DNA of 64,000 nucleotides from Candidatus Woodwardiibium gallinarum (GCA_904419545.1 CAJFRY010000021.1:1-64000), one strand, 5' to 3'. Counted from the stretch's first letter, positions 35,035 through 44,105 are shown. Translations and numbers: made by a program. The notes: generated by a model not told the origin, from the sequence alone.

Positions 35035-35675
35035 GCGGATTCTCCTTTTTGACAGGCTTCGCAGCAATCGGCGAGCACACAGACATCACATTGCGGCGCG
35101 CGGGCAATACAGCAGTCACGGCCGAAATGCACGAGACGATGGCAGAAGTCGGTCTGGCGCTGACGGGGGATGAGCCCCTCCAACTGCCGCTCGACCTTGA
35201 CGGGGTCGTGCGAATCAACCAGACCGAGCTTATTGGTAATACGTATGCAGTGCGTGTCCGCCACGATGCCACCCAGACCGAACACATCGCCGCGGATGAG
35301 GTTGGCCACCTTCCGGCCGACACCGCCGAGCTTAAGCAGGTCCTCCATCGCCTCGGGGATTTCCCCGCCGAACTCGTCGACGAGCGTACGGCAGCAGCGA
35401 CGGATGTTTTTCGCTTTGGAATTGTACAGCCCGACCGAACGGATCAGCTCCTCGAGCTCGCCTTCGCTGCTTTCGGCGATGCTGCGCGCGTCCGGAAAGC
35501 GTTCGAACAGCGGGCCGGAGACAATGTTGACACGCGCGTCGGTACACTGCGCGGACAAAATCGCCATTATCAGCAGGCGGAATGGGTCGTCGTGATGCTC
35601 GAGCGCGCAGGCAACGTCGGGATACAGCGCTTCGAGCCGTTCGTCAACAAGCTTTGCTTTTTCCTTCTTATTCAT
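35031..35675 (-). CDS. nth: Endonuclease III, DNA glycosylase/AP lyase
   Basis: 214 residues. The helix-hairpin-helix LLKLGGVGRKVANLI, catalytic Asp in VADTHCIRITNKL and a C-terminal four-cysteine iron-sulfur loop (CCIARAPQCDVCVLADCC) are intact. It removes oxidised pyrimidines in base excision repair. Translation is coupled on both sides: it overlaps the DUF4364 gene by 8 nt and the DUF4855 lipoprotein gene by ATGA. Confidence 0.96.
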   Translation of the reverse strand: MNKKEKAKLVDERLEALYPDVACALEHHDDPFRLLIMAILSAQCTDARVNIVSGPLFERFPDARSIAESSEGELEELIRSVGLYNSKAKNIRRCCRTLVDEFGGEIPEAMEDLLKLGGVGRKVANLIRGDVFGLGGIVADTHCIRITNKLGLVDSHDPVKVERQLEGLIPRQRQTDFCHRLVHFGRDCCIARAPQCDVCVLADCCEACQKGESA

Positions 35676-36204
35676 CAAACAAAAAATTCACTTCCCCCGA
35701 AAGCAGGCTGAGCACTCCCTTATAAATGATCTCGGCGCGCTCGTCGTAATTGACGCGCAGCTTTTCGGCATAATGGGCGTCGGTCAAGAAAACCTCGATA
35801 TGCAGCAAAGTCTTTTCGCTGTCCTCAATGGAACAAATCAGCTTATATCCCTTTTCTGCCTTTTCCACGCGGCTGCGCGTTCGGCTGCCGCTGCGGTTGA
35901 AGGCCAGCAGGCGAAGGGCGCTGCGCAGCGCCTTTTCCTTGACCGAAACAAAAATCTTATCCTCCACGCTTTCCACCGCTTCGGTTCCCTCAGGTGAAAT
36001 GACGTAGAGGGTCTTATCCCCTTTTAGCTCGGTGATCTGATTGCTTTCCAGCAGCTCCGCAAAGCAGATGGCAAAATCGAAATAGTTTACGAACCCATCC
36101 TGAACGACAATATCGTTGATGGTGGAAAATTCCAACGGCTCCTTGATGTTCTTCAGCAGATACAATATAAAAATTTTGATCTCAAACTTATCCGTCAGTT
36201 CCGT
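35668..36204 (-). CDS. DUF4364-family protein, probable non-ATG start
   Basis: About 178 residues of the DUF4364 family, whose members have a winged-helix-like N-terminus. The family N-terminus is encoded: ELTDKFEIKIFILYLLKNIKEP lies in frame upstream of the first conventional start (TTG 36165). AAAGGAGG at 36213-36220 is eight bases before an ACG codon at 36204-36202; no ATG, GTG or TTG lies near it. CTG at 36198 is another option. Starting at TTG 36165 would delete the first helix and leave the binding site 48 nt away. Probably a DNA-binding or regulatory protein. Confidence 0.75.
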   Translation of the reverse strand, partial: TELTDKFEIKIFILYLLKNIKEPLEFSTINDIVVQDGFVNYFDFAICFAELLESNQITELKGDKTLYVISPEGTEAVESVEDKIFVSVKEKALRSALRLLAFNRSGSRTRSRVEKAEKGYKLICSIEDSEKTLLHIEVFLTDAHYAEKLRVNYDERAEIIYKGVLSLLSGEVNFLFDE

Positions 36205-36237
36205 TGCGCTCGCCTCCTTTCGATTGCTTTCCTTTCT

Positions 36238-36266
36238 ATTTTACAACATTTCTTTACAAAACGCAA
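36238..36266 (-). promoter_or_regulatory. Promoter of the DUF4364-nth-DUF4855 operon
   Basis: On the minus strand TTGCGT (36266-36261), 17 nt, TAAAAT (36243-36238). Confidence 0.6.
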
Positions 36267-36292
36267 CCGGTTTTCAAAAGAAAATTTTACGC

Positions 36293-36321
36293 TTGACAAA
36301 TAAACGCGTTTATGATACCCT
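36293..36321 (+). promoter_or_regulatory. Promoter with embedded palindromic operator (rubredoxin fusion gene)
   Basis: TTGACA (36293-36298) is followed by a perfect 14-bp palindrome ATAAACGCGTTTAT (36300-36313) and a weak -10 TACCCT (36316-36321). The palindrome fills the spacer, which is where a repressor would block polymerase. Confidence 0.6.
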
Positions 36322-36362
36322 TTACCAGTAATCATTGTTATTAAATCGAAAGGATGTTTCAT

Positions 36363-36971
36363 ATGGACAACCGTGCTATGTACACACTCAGCTACGGGCT
36401 CTTCGTGCTTTCCGCGCAGACGGACGGATTCGACAACGGCTGCATCATCAATACCGCCTGTCAGGTAACAAGTACGCCGAACCGGCTGACAATCGCCGTC
36501 AACAATGCCAACTTCACCACGGAGATGGTCGAAAAAAGCGGGGTCTTCAACCTTTCCGTCCTCGACGAGACGGCGCCCTTTTCGATATTCGAGACTTTCG
36601 GCTTCCGCAGCGGGCGGGACGGCAGCAAGCTGGCCGGCGTCGAATATGCGCGGAGCGAAAACGGGCTGCTTTACCTGCCCGCGCACACCGCCGCATACCT
36701 GTCCTGCAAGGTGGAGAGCATAACCGACCTCGGCACGCACAAGCTCTTCCTCGCACAGGTGACCGACGGCAGGACGCTCTCGTCCGAGCCGGCAATGACC
36801 TACGCCTATTATCACGCTCATGTCAAACCCAGGCCCGAAGCGCCGAAGAGCGGCAAAAAGGGCTGGCGCTGCAAGATCTGCGGCTACGTTTACGAAGGAG
36901 AAACGCTGCCGGCCGACTTCATCTGTCCGCTCTGCAAGCATCCGGCAAGCGATTTCGAGCCGATCGACTGA
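36363..36971 (+). CDS. Flavin reductase-rubredoxin fusion (high-molecular-weight rubredoxin)
   Basis: 202 residues. Residues 1-145 are an FMN-binding flavin reductase-like domain (CIINTACQVTSTPNRLTIAV). Residues 158-200 are a rubredoxin with two Cys pairs (CKICGYVYEG and CPLCKHP). Such fusions pass electrons from NAD(P)H to flavodiiron proteins or rubrerythrin, reducing O2, peroxide or NO in anaerobes. The start at 36363 is ten bases after AAAGGA. Confidence 0.92.
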   Translation: MDNRAMYTLSYGLFVLSAQTDGFDNGCIINTACQVTSTPNRLTIAVNNANFTTEMVEKSGVFNLSVLDETAPFSIFETFGFRSGRDGSKLAGVEYARSENGLLYLPAHTAAYLSCKVESITDLGTHKLFLAQVTDGRTLSSEPAMTYAYYHAHVKPRPEAPKSGKKGWRCKICGYVYEGETLPADFICPLCKHPASDFEPID

Positions 36972-37002
36972 CGGGTCCCTTCCGCAAGTACACAAAAGCA
37001 AC

Positions 37003-37043
37003 CGCACGGCGCCGTTTCTGCCGAACGGCGCCGTGCGATATTT
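37003..37043 (+). terminator. Terminator of the rubredoxin fusion gene
   Basis: CGCACGGCGCCGTT (37003-37016) and AACGGCGCCGTGCG (37024-37037) form a 14-bp stem followed by ATATTTTT. Confidence 0.9.
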
Positions 37044-37180
37044 TTATGCTGATGCATCAAATGCCTTTATCAGGCAAATAAAATTCAATATCTTCTTAAG
37101 CGGCAATTTGCACGCACCCCGCGCATTCAAACAGACCGGATGTCGTTCCGCGAATCGGCTTCCGTCACACGCCTCCTGCT

Positions 37181-37579
37181 TCAGCGGATCTTTACGCCGA
37201 ACTCCTTACCGCAGCGCGGACAGCGGGTGGTGTGTTTTCCCTTGGCGCGCGGAAGACGCAGCGTGGCGCGGCAGTGCGGGCATTTCTTATAGACGTGCGT
37301 TTTGCGCTCGGAAAAGCGCGTCCGAGCACGTCGGAACGCGCCCCGCACACGGTCACGGAGCTTCAGATAGCGCGCGTTCTCTGCCCGACGGCGCGTCAGA
37401 TTCCGCGAAAGCATACGGAAGCACCAAACGACCATCAGCAACAGCTCCAGCACGTACAGCACATACGAACGGACAAACAGATTGATCAGAATCAGCGCCA
37501 CACAGACGAACGAGGTCGCCTGACCCAGCGCATCCGGCCCATTACGGCCCATAAAGAAACGATACAGCTTTTCCCTCAA
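37181..37579 (-). CDS. Membrane protein with C-terminal zinc ribbon
   Basis: 132 residues: an amphipathic start (REKLYRFFMGRNG), two membrane helices (about 20-60), a basic segment and a zinc ribbon KKCPHCRATLRLP...TRCPRCGKEF. TTG at 37579 after AAGGTGAGG is the likely start, overlapping control with the upstream gene. The function is unknown; such ribbons often bind nucleic acid or protein partners. Confidence 0.65.
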   Translation of the reverse strand: MREKLYRFFMGRNGPDALGQATSFVCVALILINLFVRSYVLYVLELLLMVVWCFRMLSRNLTRRRAENARYLKLRDRVRGAFRRARTRFSERKTHVYKKCPHCRATLRLPRAKGKHTTRCPRCGKEFGVKIR

Positions 37580-37584
37580 TGCCC

Positions 37585-37872
37585 TCACCTTCTGCGTTTT
37601 TTCTTGCCGCCCCGACTGCAAAGCACGGCGCCGGCGATGATTTGTATCAGCGACAGACCGGCGCCGATTCCCAGCGGAAGCAGCCCCCACGCGGAATCCA
37701 ACGCCGCAAGCAGAAAAGCGCCCCCGAGGACAAGGCCGATGCACAGCAGCGCCGTACAAACGGCGAAGCCCTTCGCAAGCCGCCGCTGCCGAACGCCGCG
37801 CTTTTCGTCAGGGACGATAAGCATCATCAGCTCCAGATAAAATGCAAGCATCCGCTCCCAAAGGAGTTCCAT
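37585..37872 (-). CDS. Small two-helix membrane protein
   Basis: 95 residues with two membrane helices (about 38-57 and 63-85) and a basic C-terminus (CSRGGKKKRRR). AAAGGAG precedes the ATG. Its last codons contain the ribosome binding site of the zinc-ribbon gene, so the two form an operon. No family recognised. Confidence 0.65.
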   Translation of the reverse strand: MELLWERMLAFYLELMMLIVPDEKRGVRQRRLAKGFAVCTALLCIGLVLGGAFLLAALDSAWGLLPLGIGAGLSLIQIIAGAVLCSRGGKKKRRR

Positions 37873-38076
37873 AGCCCCTCCGCTTTTACAATGCTATTCA
37901 TACTTTTACAGTATATCGCATGAAAGCTATCCTTTCCAGCATCGGATAAAGATAATTCGTAAAAATTCACCCGTCTGCCAAGCAGCGGAAATCGGCTTTA
38001 TGACCAAATTTGGAGGGTTGCATTTGTGAGAAATATCCAAATATTTTTTAATGCCGGAAATTAAAGACGGGACTTA

Positions 38077-38105
38077 TTGATTAAATGAAAACATTGTGTT
38101 ATAAT
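38077..38105 (+). promoter_or_regulatory. Promoter of SBP3
   Basis: TTGATT (38077-38082), 17 nt, TATAAT (38100-38105). Confidence 0.8.
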
Positions 38106-38167
38106 ATCGAATATTCATATCAGACGATATCAAACGCCAATCCAAATGACGGAAAAGGAGAACAAGC

Positions 38168-39640
38168 ATGAAAAAGGCAATCACAGCCCTTCTGCTGGCG
38201 GCGCTGTTGCTGCTGCCCGCACTGGCATCCTGCTCGAAGGACGACGGCGAAACCTCGCAATCGCTCGGGACATCCGGGACGACCTCGGAGGAAACCCTGC
38301 CGTTTGAGGTCAAAAATTTCAACGGACAGGAAATCCGCATTCTGGCCAAAAGCAACCACACCTATGGACAAATGCAGTTTGTGCCGGATGAAGAAATCAC
38401 CAGCAACCAGATCAACGACGCGGTTACAACCCGCAACAACCTGATCGAGGACAACTACGGCCTTGTAATTGTCTGCGATGCAGATGCAACGCCGATGGCG
38501 ACCGCGCGTCCGCTCATTACGGCCGGCCTGTGCGAATATGATATCATCTGTGACGCCGTCTGCAATATGCTGCCGATGGTAAGCGAAAACTGCTTCTGGT
38601 CACTGGATGACCTTCTGAACCTTGACGCGGACTATTACGACAAAAATGCCAACGACAATCTCCGCATCGGTGAAAAAAGCTATTTTGTTGCAGGCGATAT
38701 GCTCATCACCGACGACGATTATACCTACTGCTGTCTGTACAATAAGGACATGTACAAAAACAACGCCGATTTGTCGGGTCAATACGGCGACATCTACGAC
38801 ATCGTGCGCGAGGGCAGATGGACATACGATATTTTTTACGAGATGTGCAAGGTCGTTTCACAACCCGATGAAAACGGGCAATGGGGAACCACCGGCGGCA
38901 CCTACGGGAATATCTCCGAGGGCTATGTAACAGCCATCTGGGTCAACGGCGCGGGCGTGCGGACGGTTGAAAAGGGTGCGGAGCCTTACTCACTGACGCT
39001 CAACGTCACTTCGGACAGAAGCGTCGCCGCATTCAACAAGGTGTTTGAAATCATGACCGACCGTTCCAATTCCATTCTGGTCGACTGGCTCGGAGCAACC
39101 GGCTGGGAAGACACGGCCACCATGTTTGAAAACGGGCAGGGGCTGTTCTGGGGCACCAATGTTTCGTCGATCACCACCAATATGGCCGGCTCCGAAGCGG
39201 ATCAGATCATTTCGTTCGGCGTACTGCCTGTTCCGAAGCTGGACGAAGAACAGGCCAATTACTTTAACGGCATCAACTCCTATCAGTCGAGCGTAATCGG
39301 CATTCCGTCCTCCAATGTAGAGAATCAGGAAGCGACGGCCTATCTGATCGAGCTGCTCGGCTATTACAGCGATAGTGTTACGGATGCATACTATGAAAAG
39401 ACCTTGAAACTGCAGGCCGTTGAAGAGGATGCGGATGCAGAGATGCTCGACCTCATCTTCAACAACCGTCTATACGACCTCGGCGCGATCTATAACTGGG
39501 GGGGCAACCTGATCGGCATTTACAGCTCCGTCATGCGCTCCGGCACGAACACGCTCGTTTCCACCTTTGAGTCGCAGCAGACGGCGGCGCAAACCGCAAT
39601 GGACCAGACGATTGAAGACCTTAAAAACAGCATCACCTGA
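38168..39640 (+). CDS. Extracellular solute-binding lipoprotein (SBP3)
   Basis: 490 residues with lipobox LPALASC and a Ser/Thr/Glu linker. It is paralogous to the proteins at 4002-5510 and 5665-7296: ALNLDADYYDKNAND, CCLYNKDMYKN and WTYDIFYEMCK align with their counterparts, as does the C-terminal YDLGAIYNWGGNL. Probably binds a sugar or oligosaccharide. It is monocistronic, with its own promoter and terminator and no permease genes nearby. Confidence 0.85.
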   Translation: MKKAITALLLAALLLLPALASCSKDDGETSQSLGTSGTTSEETLPFEVKNFNGQEIRILAKSNHTYGQMQFVPDEEITSNQINDAVTTRNNLIEDNYGLVIVCDADATPMATARPLITAGLCEYDIICDAVCNMLPMVSENCFWSLDDLLNLDADYYDKNANDNLRIGEKSYFVAGDMLITDDDYTYCCLYNKDMYKNNADLSGQYGDIYDIVREGRWTYDIFYEMCKVVSQPDENGQWGTTGGTYGNISEGYVTAIWVNGAGVRTVEKGAEPYSLTLNVTSDRSVAAFNKVFEIMTDRSNSILVDWLGATGWEDTATMFENGQGLFWGTNVSSITTNMAGSEADQIISFGVLPVPKLDEEQANYFNGINSYQSSVIGIPSSNVENQEATAYLIELLGYYSDSVTDAYYEKTLKLQAVEEDADAEMLDLIFNNRLYDLGAIYNWGGNLIGIYSSVMRSGTNTLVSTFESQQTAAQTAMDQTIEDLKNSIT

Positions 39641-39658
39641 GCCAGGCAAACAAATGAA

Positions 39659-39692
39659 GGAGAGCGTTTTGCGGAACGCTCTCCTTTTCTTT
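39659..39692 (+). terminator. Terminator of SBP3
   Basis: GGAGAGCGTT (39659-39668) and AACGCTCTCC (39675-39684), then TTTTCTTT. Confidence 0.9.
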
Positions 39693-39711
39693 GCTCTGCC
39701 CAAGCCGTTTT

Positions 39712-40179
39712 CTAACGCGCATACTCGACCATTATGCAATCGTCATTCCGCCATACCTCGGTAAAGCCGGAATCCAGGAACAGGGCGACGGCAGGGTTAT
39801 CGGCCGCAATCGTATCGCACAGCCGCGTGATGCCGTTTGCTTCTGCAGTCTCAAGCAGCAGCCGAAGCCCTTGCCTGCCGTACCCCTTTCCTCTGTGCTT
39901 CGCCTCGACGAGCAGATTCACGATATAGGCCTGAAAACCCGAATCATAGCGGTAAGCGATTTCCCCGACGAAGCAGCCTTCGTTTTCCGAATACAGATAG
40001 CGGTACCAGCGCTCGCGCTTATCGGCCAGGAGCCATTGGCCGTACCACGCTTCCCATTTTTCTTTCGGAAAATCGACTGTACCGCCCCATTTTTCATTAT
40101 ACGACATGGTTGCCGGATCCGAAAGCAGAGAACGGCGATATCCCAATTCTTCAAACGCAGGCTTGTACAGGCGCAGCAT
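39712..40179 (-). CDS. GNAT-family N-acetyltransferase
   Basis: 155 residues. The acetyl-CoA site is visible as VEAKHRGKGYGRQGLRLLLETA (motif A, RxxGxG type), followed by NPAVALFLDSGF. The start was set at ATG 40179, after GGAAAGGAG; the longer frame overlaps prfA without a binding site. Substrate unknown. It is downstream of prfA on the same strand. Confidence 0.85.
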   Translation of the reverse strand: MLRLYKPAFEELGYRRSLLSDPATMSYNEKWGGTVDFPKEKWEAWYGQWLLADKRERWYRYLYSENEGCFVGEIAYRYDSGFQAYIVNLLVEAKHRGKGYGRQGLRLLLETAEANGITRLCDTIAADNPAVALFLDSGFTEVWRNDDCIMVEYAR

Positions 40180-40210
40180 AAGTTGCTCCTTTCCGCCGGC
40201 GACAAATCCG

Positions 40211-41281
40211 TCAGTCATCGGTCTGCGCGAGCTTTTCGGCACGGTCGGCGGTGATCAGCGCCTCGACCATCTCGTCCATCGCACCGTTGAGAAATGGCTC
40301 GAGCGCATAAAGCGTCAGCCCGATGCGATGGTCGGTCACCCGCCCCTGCGGGAAATTGTAGGTACGGATGCGCTCGCTGCGGTCGCCGGTGCCGATCTGG
40401 CTGCGGCGCTCGGACGAAATTTCCTTCTCGCGCTTCTGGCGTTCGAGGTCGGCGAGGCGGCTCTTCATCACTTTGAGCGCCTTTTCCTTGTTTTTGCCCT
40501 GCGAGCGCTCATCCTGACAATCGACGACGGTGCCGGTGGGGATATGGATGATGCGGATAGCCGACTCGGTTTTATTGACATGCTGACCGCCGGCGCCGGC
40601 GCTGCGATGGGTGGTGATTTCCAGCTCGTCCATATTCAGCTCGAACTCGAAGTCCTCAGCCTCGGGCAGTACGGCGACGGTGACGGTCGAGGTATGAATA
40701 CGCCCCTGCGACTCAGTCTCGGGGACGCGCTGCACACGGTGGACGCCGCTTTCAAACTTGAATTTCGAATACGCACCCTCGCCGACAACCATAAAGCTGA
40801 CCTCCTTGAATCCCTTCAGTTCAGTCTCGTTGACATAGAGCAGCTCGGTTCTGAAACCGCATTTTTCGGCATACATCGTATACATCCGATACAGCTCGTA
40901 GGCAAACAGCGCCGCTTCGTCCCCGCCCGCACCCGAGCGGATCTCAATGATGACATTCTTGTCATCGTTCGGGTCGCGGGGCAGCAGGAGAACCTTCAGC
41001 TCGCCGAGGCAGCGGTCGATGGATGCACGCGACTGTGCGGCCTGCTCCTGCGCGAGCGAACGCATCTCCGCGTCGTCGGTTTCTGCGGCGATTTCCTCGG
41101 CATCCCCGAGGTCGGCAAGCGCGGCTTTATACTCGTGATATTTATCGATGATCGGGGTCAGCGCCTTATACTCCTTCATGCATTTGGCATAAGCGGCCAT
41201 ATCCGACATGATAGCCGTACTTTCCAGCCGCTCCGCGAGCGACGCATATTTTTCTTCCAGTGCTTCCAGCTTTTTATCCAT
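40211..41281 (-). CDS. prfA: Peptide chain release factor 1
   Basis: 356 residues, full length. The catalytic GGQ is in AGAGGQHVNKTESA and the upstream helical domains are complete. Recognises UAA and UAG stop codons and releases the peptide. Its presence, and genes here that end in TAG, argue that TAG works as a normal stop codon. GGAGG lies before the ATG. Confidence 0.97.
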   Translation of the reverse strand: MDKKLEALEEKYASLAERLESTAIMSDMAAYAKCMKEYKALTPIIDKYHEYKAALADLGDAEEIAAETDDAEMRSLAQEQAAQSRASIDRCLGELKVLLLPRDPNDDKNVIIEIRSGAGGDEAALFAYELYRMYTMYAEKCGFRTELLYVNETELKGFKEVSFMVVGEGAYSKFKFESGVHRVQRVPETESQGRIHTSTVTVAVLPEAEDFEFELNMDELEITTHRSAGAGGQHVNKTESAIRIIHIPTGTVVDCQDERSQGKNKEKALKVMKSRLADLERQKREKEISSERRSQIGTGDRSERIRTYNFPQGRVTDHRIGLTLYALEPFLNGAMDEMVEALITADRAEKLAQTDD

Positions 41282-41403
41282 TGAGACAACCTCCGAGCCG
41301 CGTATTTGAAAATTTTCCGCTCACCGTTTTTGGATTTGGCGGCATCCTTTCCGCCGCGGGAACATATATTGGCAATAACAAACCAACGGGAAGGACAACA
41401 AGT

Positions 41404-42330
41404 ATGAATGACAATCTGTACCCGCCCGAGGGCAGCGGCCGGCTGCGCCAGCCGAGGGACCTCTCCACACCTGAGCGCATCGAGCGCGCCATCGTCTCAG
41501 GCGAAATTTTCGAAAGCCGCTGCATACTGTGCGACGGCGAGCACAACCTGCACATCGATCTGGGCAAATACACCGGCGTCATCCCGCGCGAGGAATGCGT
41601 CTACAGCCTGCGGAATGCACCGGTCAAGGACATCGCCGTCATCAGCCGTGTCGGCAAGAGCGTATGCTTCAAGCTCAAGGACCTGCGCACCGACGAATAC
41701 GGACGCAGCCGTATCATCCTCTCCCGCCGCGACGCGCAGCGGGAATGCATGGAAAACTACATACGGACACTGGAAAGCGGCGACATCATCGACGCGCGCG
41801 TGACGCATCTCGAGCCGTTCGGTGCGTTCGTCGACGTAGGCTGTGGAATTGCATCGCTGCTGTCCATCGACTGCATTTCGGTTTCACGCATCTCACACCC
41901 GCGCGACCGGTTCACGGAGGGGCAGTTCATCAAGGCCGTCGTCCGCACGCCGCTGGACGAACGGGGAATGATTTCGGTTTCCCACCGTGAACTGCTCGGG
42001 ACGTGGGAGGAAAACGCGGCGCGTTTTGCCGTCGGGCAGACAGCTGACGGGATCATCCGCTCTGTCGAGCCTTACGGCGTATTCGTCGAGCTGACCCCCA
42101 ACCTCGCCGGACTGGCGGAGGTGAAGGAAGGCGCCGAGGCGGGACTGCACGCATCGGTGTACATCAAAAATATCATTCCCGAAAAGATGAAAATCAAGCT
42201 CGTCATCGTGGATACTTATCCGTCGCCGCGCCGGTTCAATGAATTCCAGTACTGTCTGTCCGGCGACCATATCGACTACTGGCGCTATTCCCCGCTCGGC
42301 TGCGAAAAGTGCGTGGAAACCTTCTTCTAA
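41404..42330 (+). CDS. S1-domain RNA-binding protein
   Basis: 308 residues from an ATG after GGGAAGGA. Two clear S1 repeats are visible: GDIIDARVTHLEPFGAFVDVGCG (about 125-190) and GQTADGIIRSVEPYGVFVELTPNLAGLAEV (about 210-275), plus an upstream degenerate one. It resembles truncated ribosomal protein S1 homologues of Clostridia. The last four bases overlap the end of obgE, which is convergent. Confidence 0.88.
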   Translation: MNDNLYPPEGSGRLRQPRDLSTPERIERAIVSGEIFESRCILCDGEHNLHIDLGKYTGVIPREECVYSLRNAPVKDIAVISRVGKSVCFKLKDLRTDEYGRSRIILSRRDAQRECMENYIRTLESGDIIDARVTHLEPFGAFVDVGCGIASLLSIDCISVSRISHPRDRFTEGQFIKAVVRTPLDERGMISVSHRELLGTWEENAARFAVGQTADGIIRSVEPYGVFVELTPNLAGLAEVKEGAEAGLHASVYIKNIIPEKMKIKLVIVDTYPSPRRFNEFQYCLSGDHIDYWRYSPLGCEKCVETFF

Positions 42331-43595
42331 AAGTAGAACTCAAATTCCAGCCCGTACAACTCGACGGTGTCGCCCTCCTCGATGCCGGCCTGCTCGAGTT
42401 TATCAATCACGCCGGCGCTGCGCAGGGCGCGCTGGAAGTATTGCAGCGACTCACTGTCATCGAAATTGACCGAAGCGACCAGCCGTTCGGCCCAGTCACC
42501 CGAGACGACGTAGACGCCGTTCTCCTTTGAGACGGTGACGGCAGACGGGTCGGCCGCAGCGACCGATTCCGGCTCGTACTCGGCTTCATACACCGTAATC
42601 GGCGGCAGGGTGCGGAGTTCTTCGGCCATCGCGGTGACCAGTTCCGAGACGCCCAGAAACGCTTCAGCCGAAATTTTGCAGAGACGGTAGCCCCTTTCTT
42701 TTGCATAGGCAGCCACGCGCTCGAGATTCGCTTCATCATAGCCGAGATCGGTCTTGTTGACGGCAATGATCTGCGGCTTGGCGGCAAGCGCATCCGAAAA
42801 AGCGGCCAACTCGCCGTTGATGAGCAGCAGGTCGCCGAGCGGGTCGGGACGTTCGCTCGCCGAGATATCGACAACGTGTACGATGAGGCGGCAGCGTTCG
42901 ATATGGCGGAGAAAATCGTGTCCGAGTCCGACGCCGTCGGACGCACCCTCGACGAGTCCGGGAATGTCGGCCACAACAAAGCTCTCCTCCCCGTAGCCGA
43001 CGACGCCGAGGTTGGGCGAAAGCGTGGTGAAGTGATAGTTGGCCACCTTGGGACGCGCGGACGAGATACGAGAGAGCAGCGTGGACTTTCCGACGTTCGG
43101 ATAGCCGACGAGGCCCACGTCCGCCAGCATTTTCAGTTCGAGCGTAAGATTGCGTTCCTCTCCCGCGCGGCCGCTGCGCGCAAACCGCGGGACCTGACGG
43201 GTGGCGGTAGCGAAATGGGTGTTTCCCCAGCCGCCCTTGCCGCCGTGCGCGACGACGAACGGCTCGCCATCGGACATATCCTTAATGATACGGCCGCTGT
43301 CGCGGTCGCGGATGATCGTGCCGGGCGGGACAGGGATATACAGGTCCTCGCCGCTCTTGCCGAAGAACTTGCGCTTCTGGCCGTCCGCGCCGTTTTCTGC
43401 GGCAAACTTCCGTCGGTACTTGAATTTGACCAGCGTATTCTCTCCCGGGTCGACGGTGAAAATCACATTGCCGCCGCGGCCGCCGTCTCCGCCGTCCGGG
43501 CCGCCCTTGGCGACATATTTTTCGCGGCGGAAGGAAACGCAGCCGTTGCCGCCGTTGCCCGCCTTGACGTAGATATCGGTCTTGTCAATAAACAT
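42327..43595 (-). CDS. obgE: Obg-family GTPase
   Basis: 422 residues in three parts: the glycine-rich Obg fold (1-157; GGNGCVSFRREKYV, GGDGGRGGNV), the GTPase domain with P-loop GYPNVGKST, DIPG and NKTD, and a C-terminal OCT domain. It works in ribosome assembly and stress control. The start is uncertain: ATG 43595, or an in-frame GTG at 43607; AAAGGA lies upstream behind a small hairpin. It follows the rplU-prp-rpmA operon, the usual order. Confidence 0.95.
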   Translation of the reverse strand: MFIDKTDIYVKAGNGGNGCVSFRREKYVAKGGPDGGDGGRGGNVIFTVDPGENTLVKFKYRRKFAAENGADGQKRKFFGKSGEDLYIPVPPGTIIRDRDSGRIIKDMSDGEPFVVAHGGKGGWGNTHFATATRQVPRFARSGRAGEERNLTLELKMLADVGLVGYPNVGKSTLLSRISSARPKVANYHFTTLSPNLGVVGYGEESFVVADIPGLVEGASDGVGLGHDFLRHIERCRLIVHVVDISASERPDPLGDLLLINGELAAFSDALAAKPQIIAVNKTDLGYDEANLERVAAYAKERGYRLCKISAEAFLGVSELVTAMAEELRTLPPITVYEAEYEPESVAAADPSAVTVSKENGVYVVSGDWAERLVASVNFDDSESLQYFQRALRSAGVIDKLEQAGIEEGDTVELYGLEFEFYF

Positions 43596-43760
43596 AACGA
43601 TGACCACAGCTTCTGCGCAGCAAAAGCTTCCTTTCTTCCGAAATCAAGGGACTTTTTGAATCGCAAACTCGTCCGGCTCCTGCCGTCCGGCAAAAGCCGG
43701 CAGCAGCGCCGGGCAGGAAAAATACCGGGCGCCGCAGCACGCGGGAGCGTTTCACCAAAA

Positions 43761-43811
43761 GCAAAAAAAGAGTCTGTCGTCGCAACGCGCGCAACGGCAC
43801 ACTCTTTTTGC
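43761..43811 (-). terminator. Terminator after rpmA
   Basis: GCAAAAAAAGAGT (43761-43773) pairs with ACTCTTTTTGC (43801-43811), enclosing GTTGCGCGCGTTGCGA on the minus strand. The T-rich side follows the stem in the minus direction. It separates rpmA from obgE. Confidence 0.7.
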
Positions 43812-43820
43812 TTTTTTTGC

Positions 43821-44105
43821 CTATTTCGCGTAAACGCTGACCTTTTTGCGTCCGCCCTGCAGCGGCTCGAACTTCACGACGCCGTCCGTCAGCGCGAAAA
43901 GCGTATCATCCGACCCTCTGCCGACGTTGACGCCGGGATGGATCTTCGTGCCGCGCTGGCGCATGATGATGTTGCCGGCGACAACCGCCTGCCCGTCCGC
44001 CTTCTTCACGCCGAGCCGCTTTGACTCGGAATCGCGGCCGTTCTTCGTGGAGCCGACGCCCTTTTTATGTGCAAAAAACTGAAGCGATATTCTAAGCATT
44101 TTCAT
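43821..44105 (-). CDS. rpmA: Ribosomal protein L27 precursor
   Basis: 94 residues. The N-terminal extension MLRISLQFF before [22 protein letters not shown] is the type removed by Prp protease in Bacillota. The rest is canonical L27. Translation is coupled to prp by ATGA. A second in-frame ATG lies two codons downstream. Confidence 0.97.
   Translation of the reverse strand: MKMLRISLQFFAHKKGVGSTKNGRDSESKRLGVKKADGQAVVAGNIIMRQRGTKIHPGVNVGRGSDDTLFALTDGVVKFEPLQGGRKKVSVYAK

Noticed and set aside
33100-35052. 650-residue plus-strand open frame
   Set aside because: It lies fully antisense to the DUF4855 lipoprotein gene, has no binding site and an unnatural composition.
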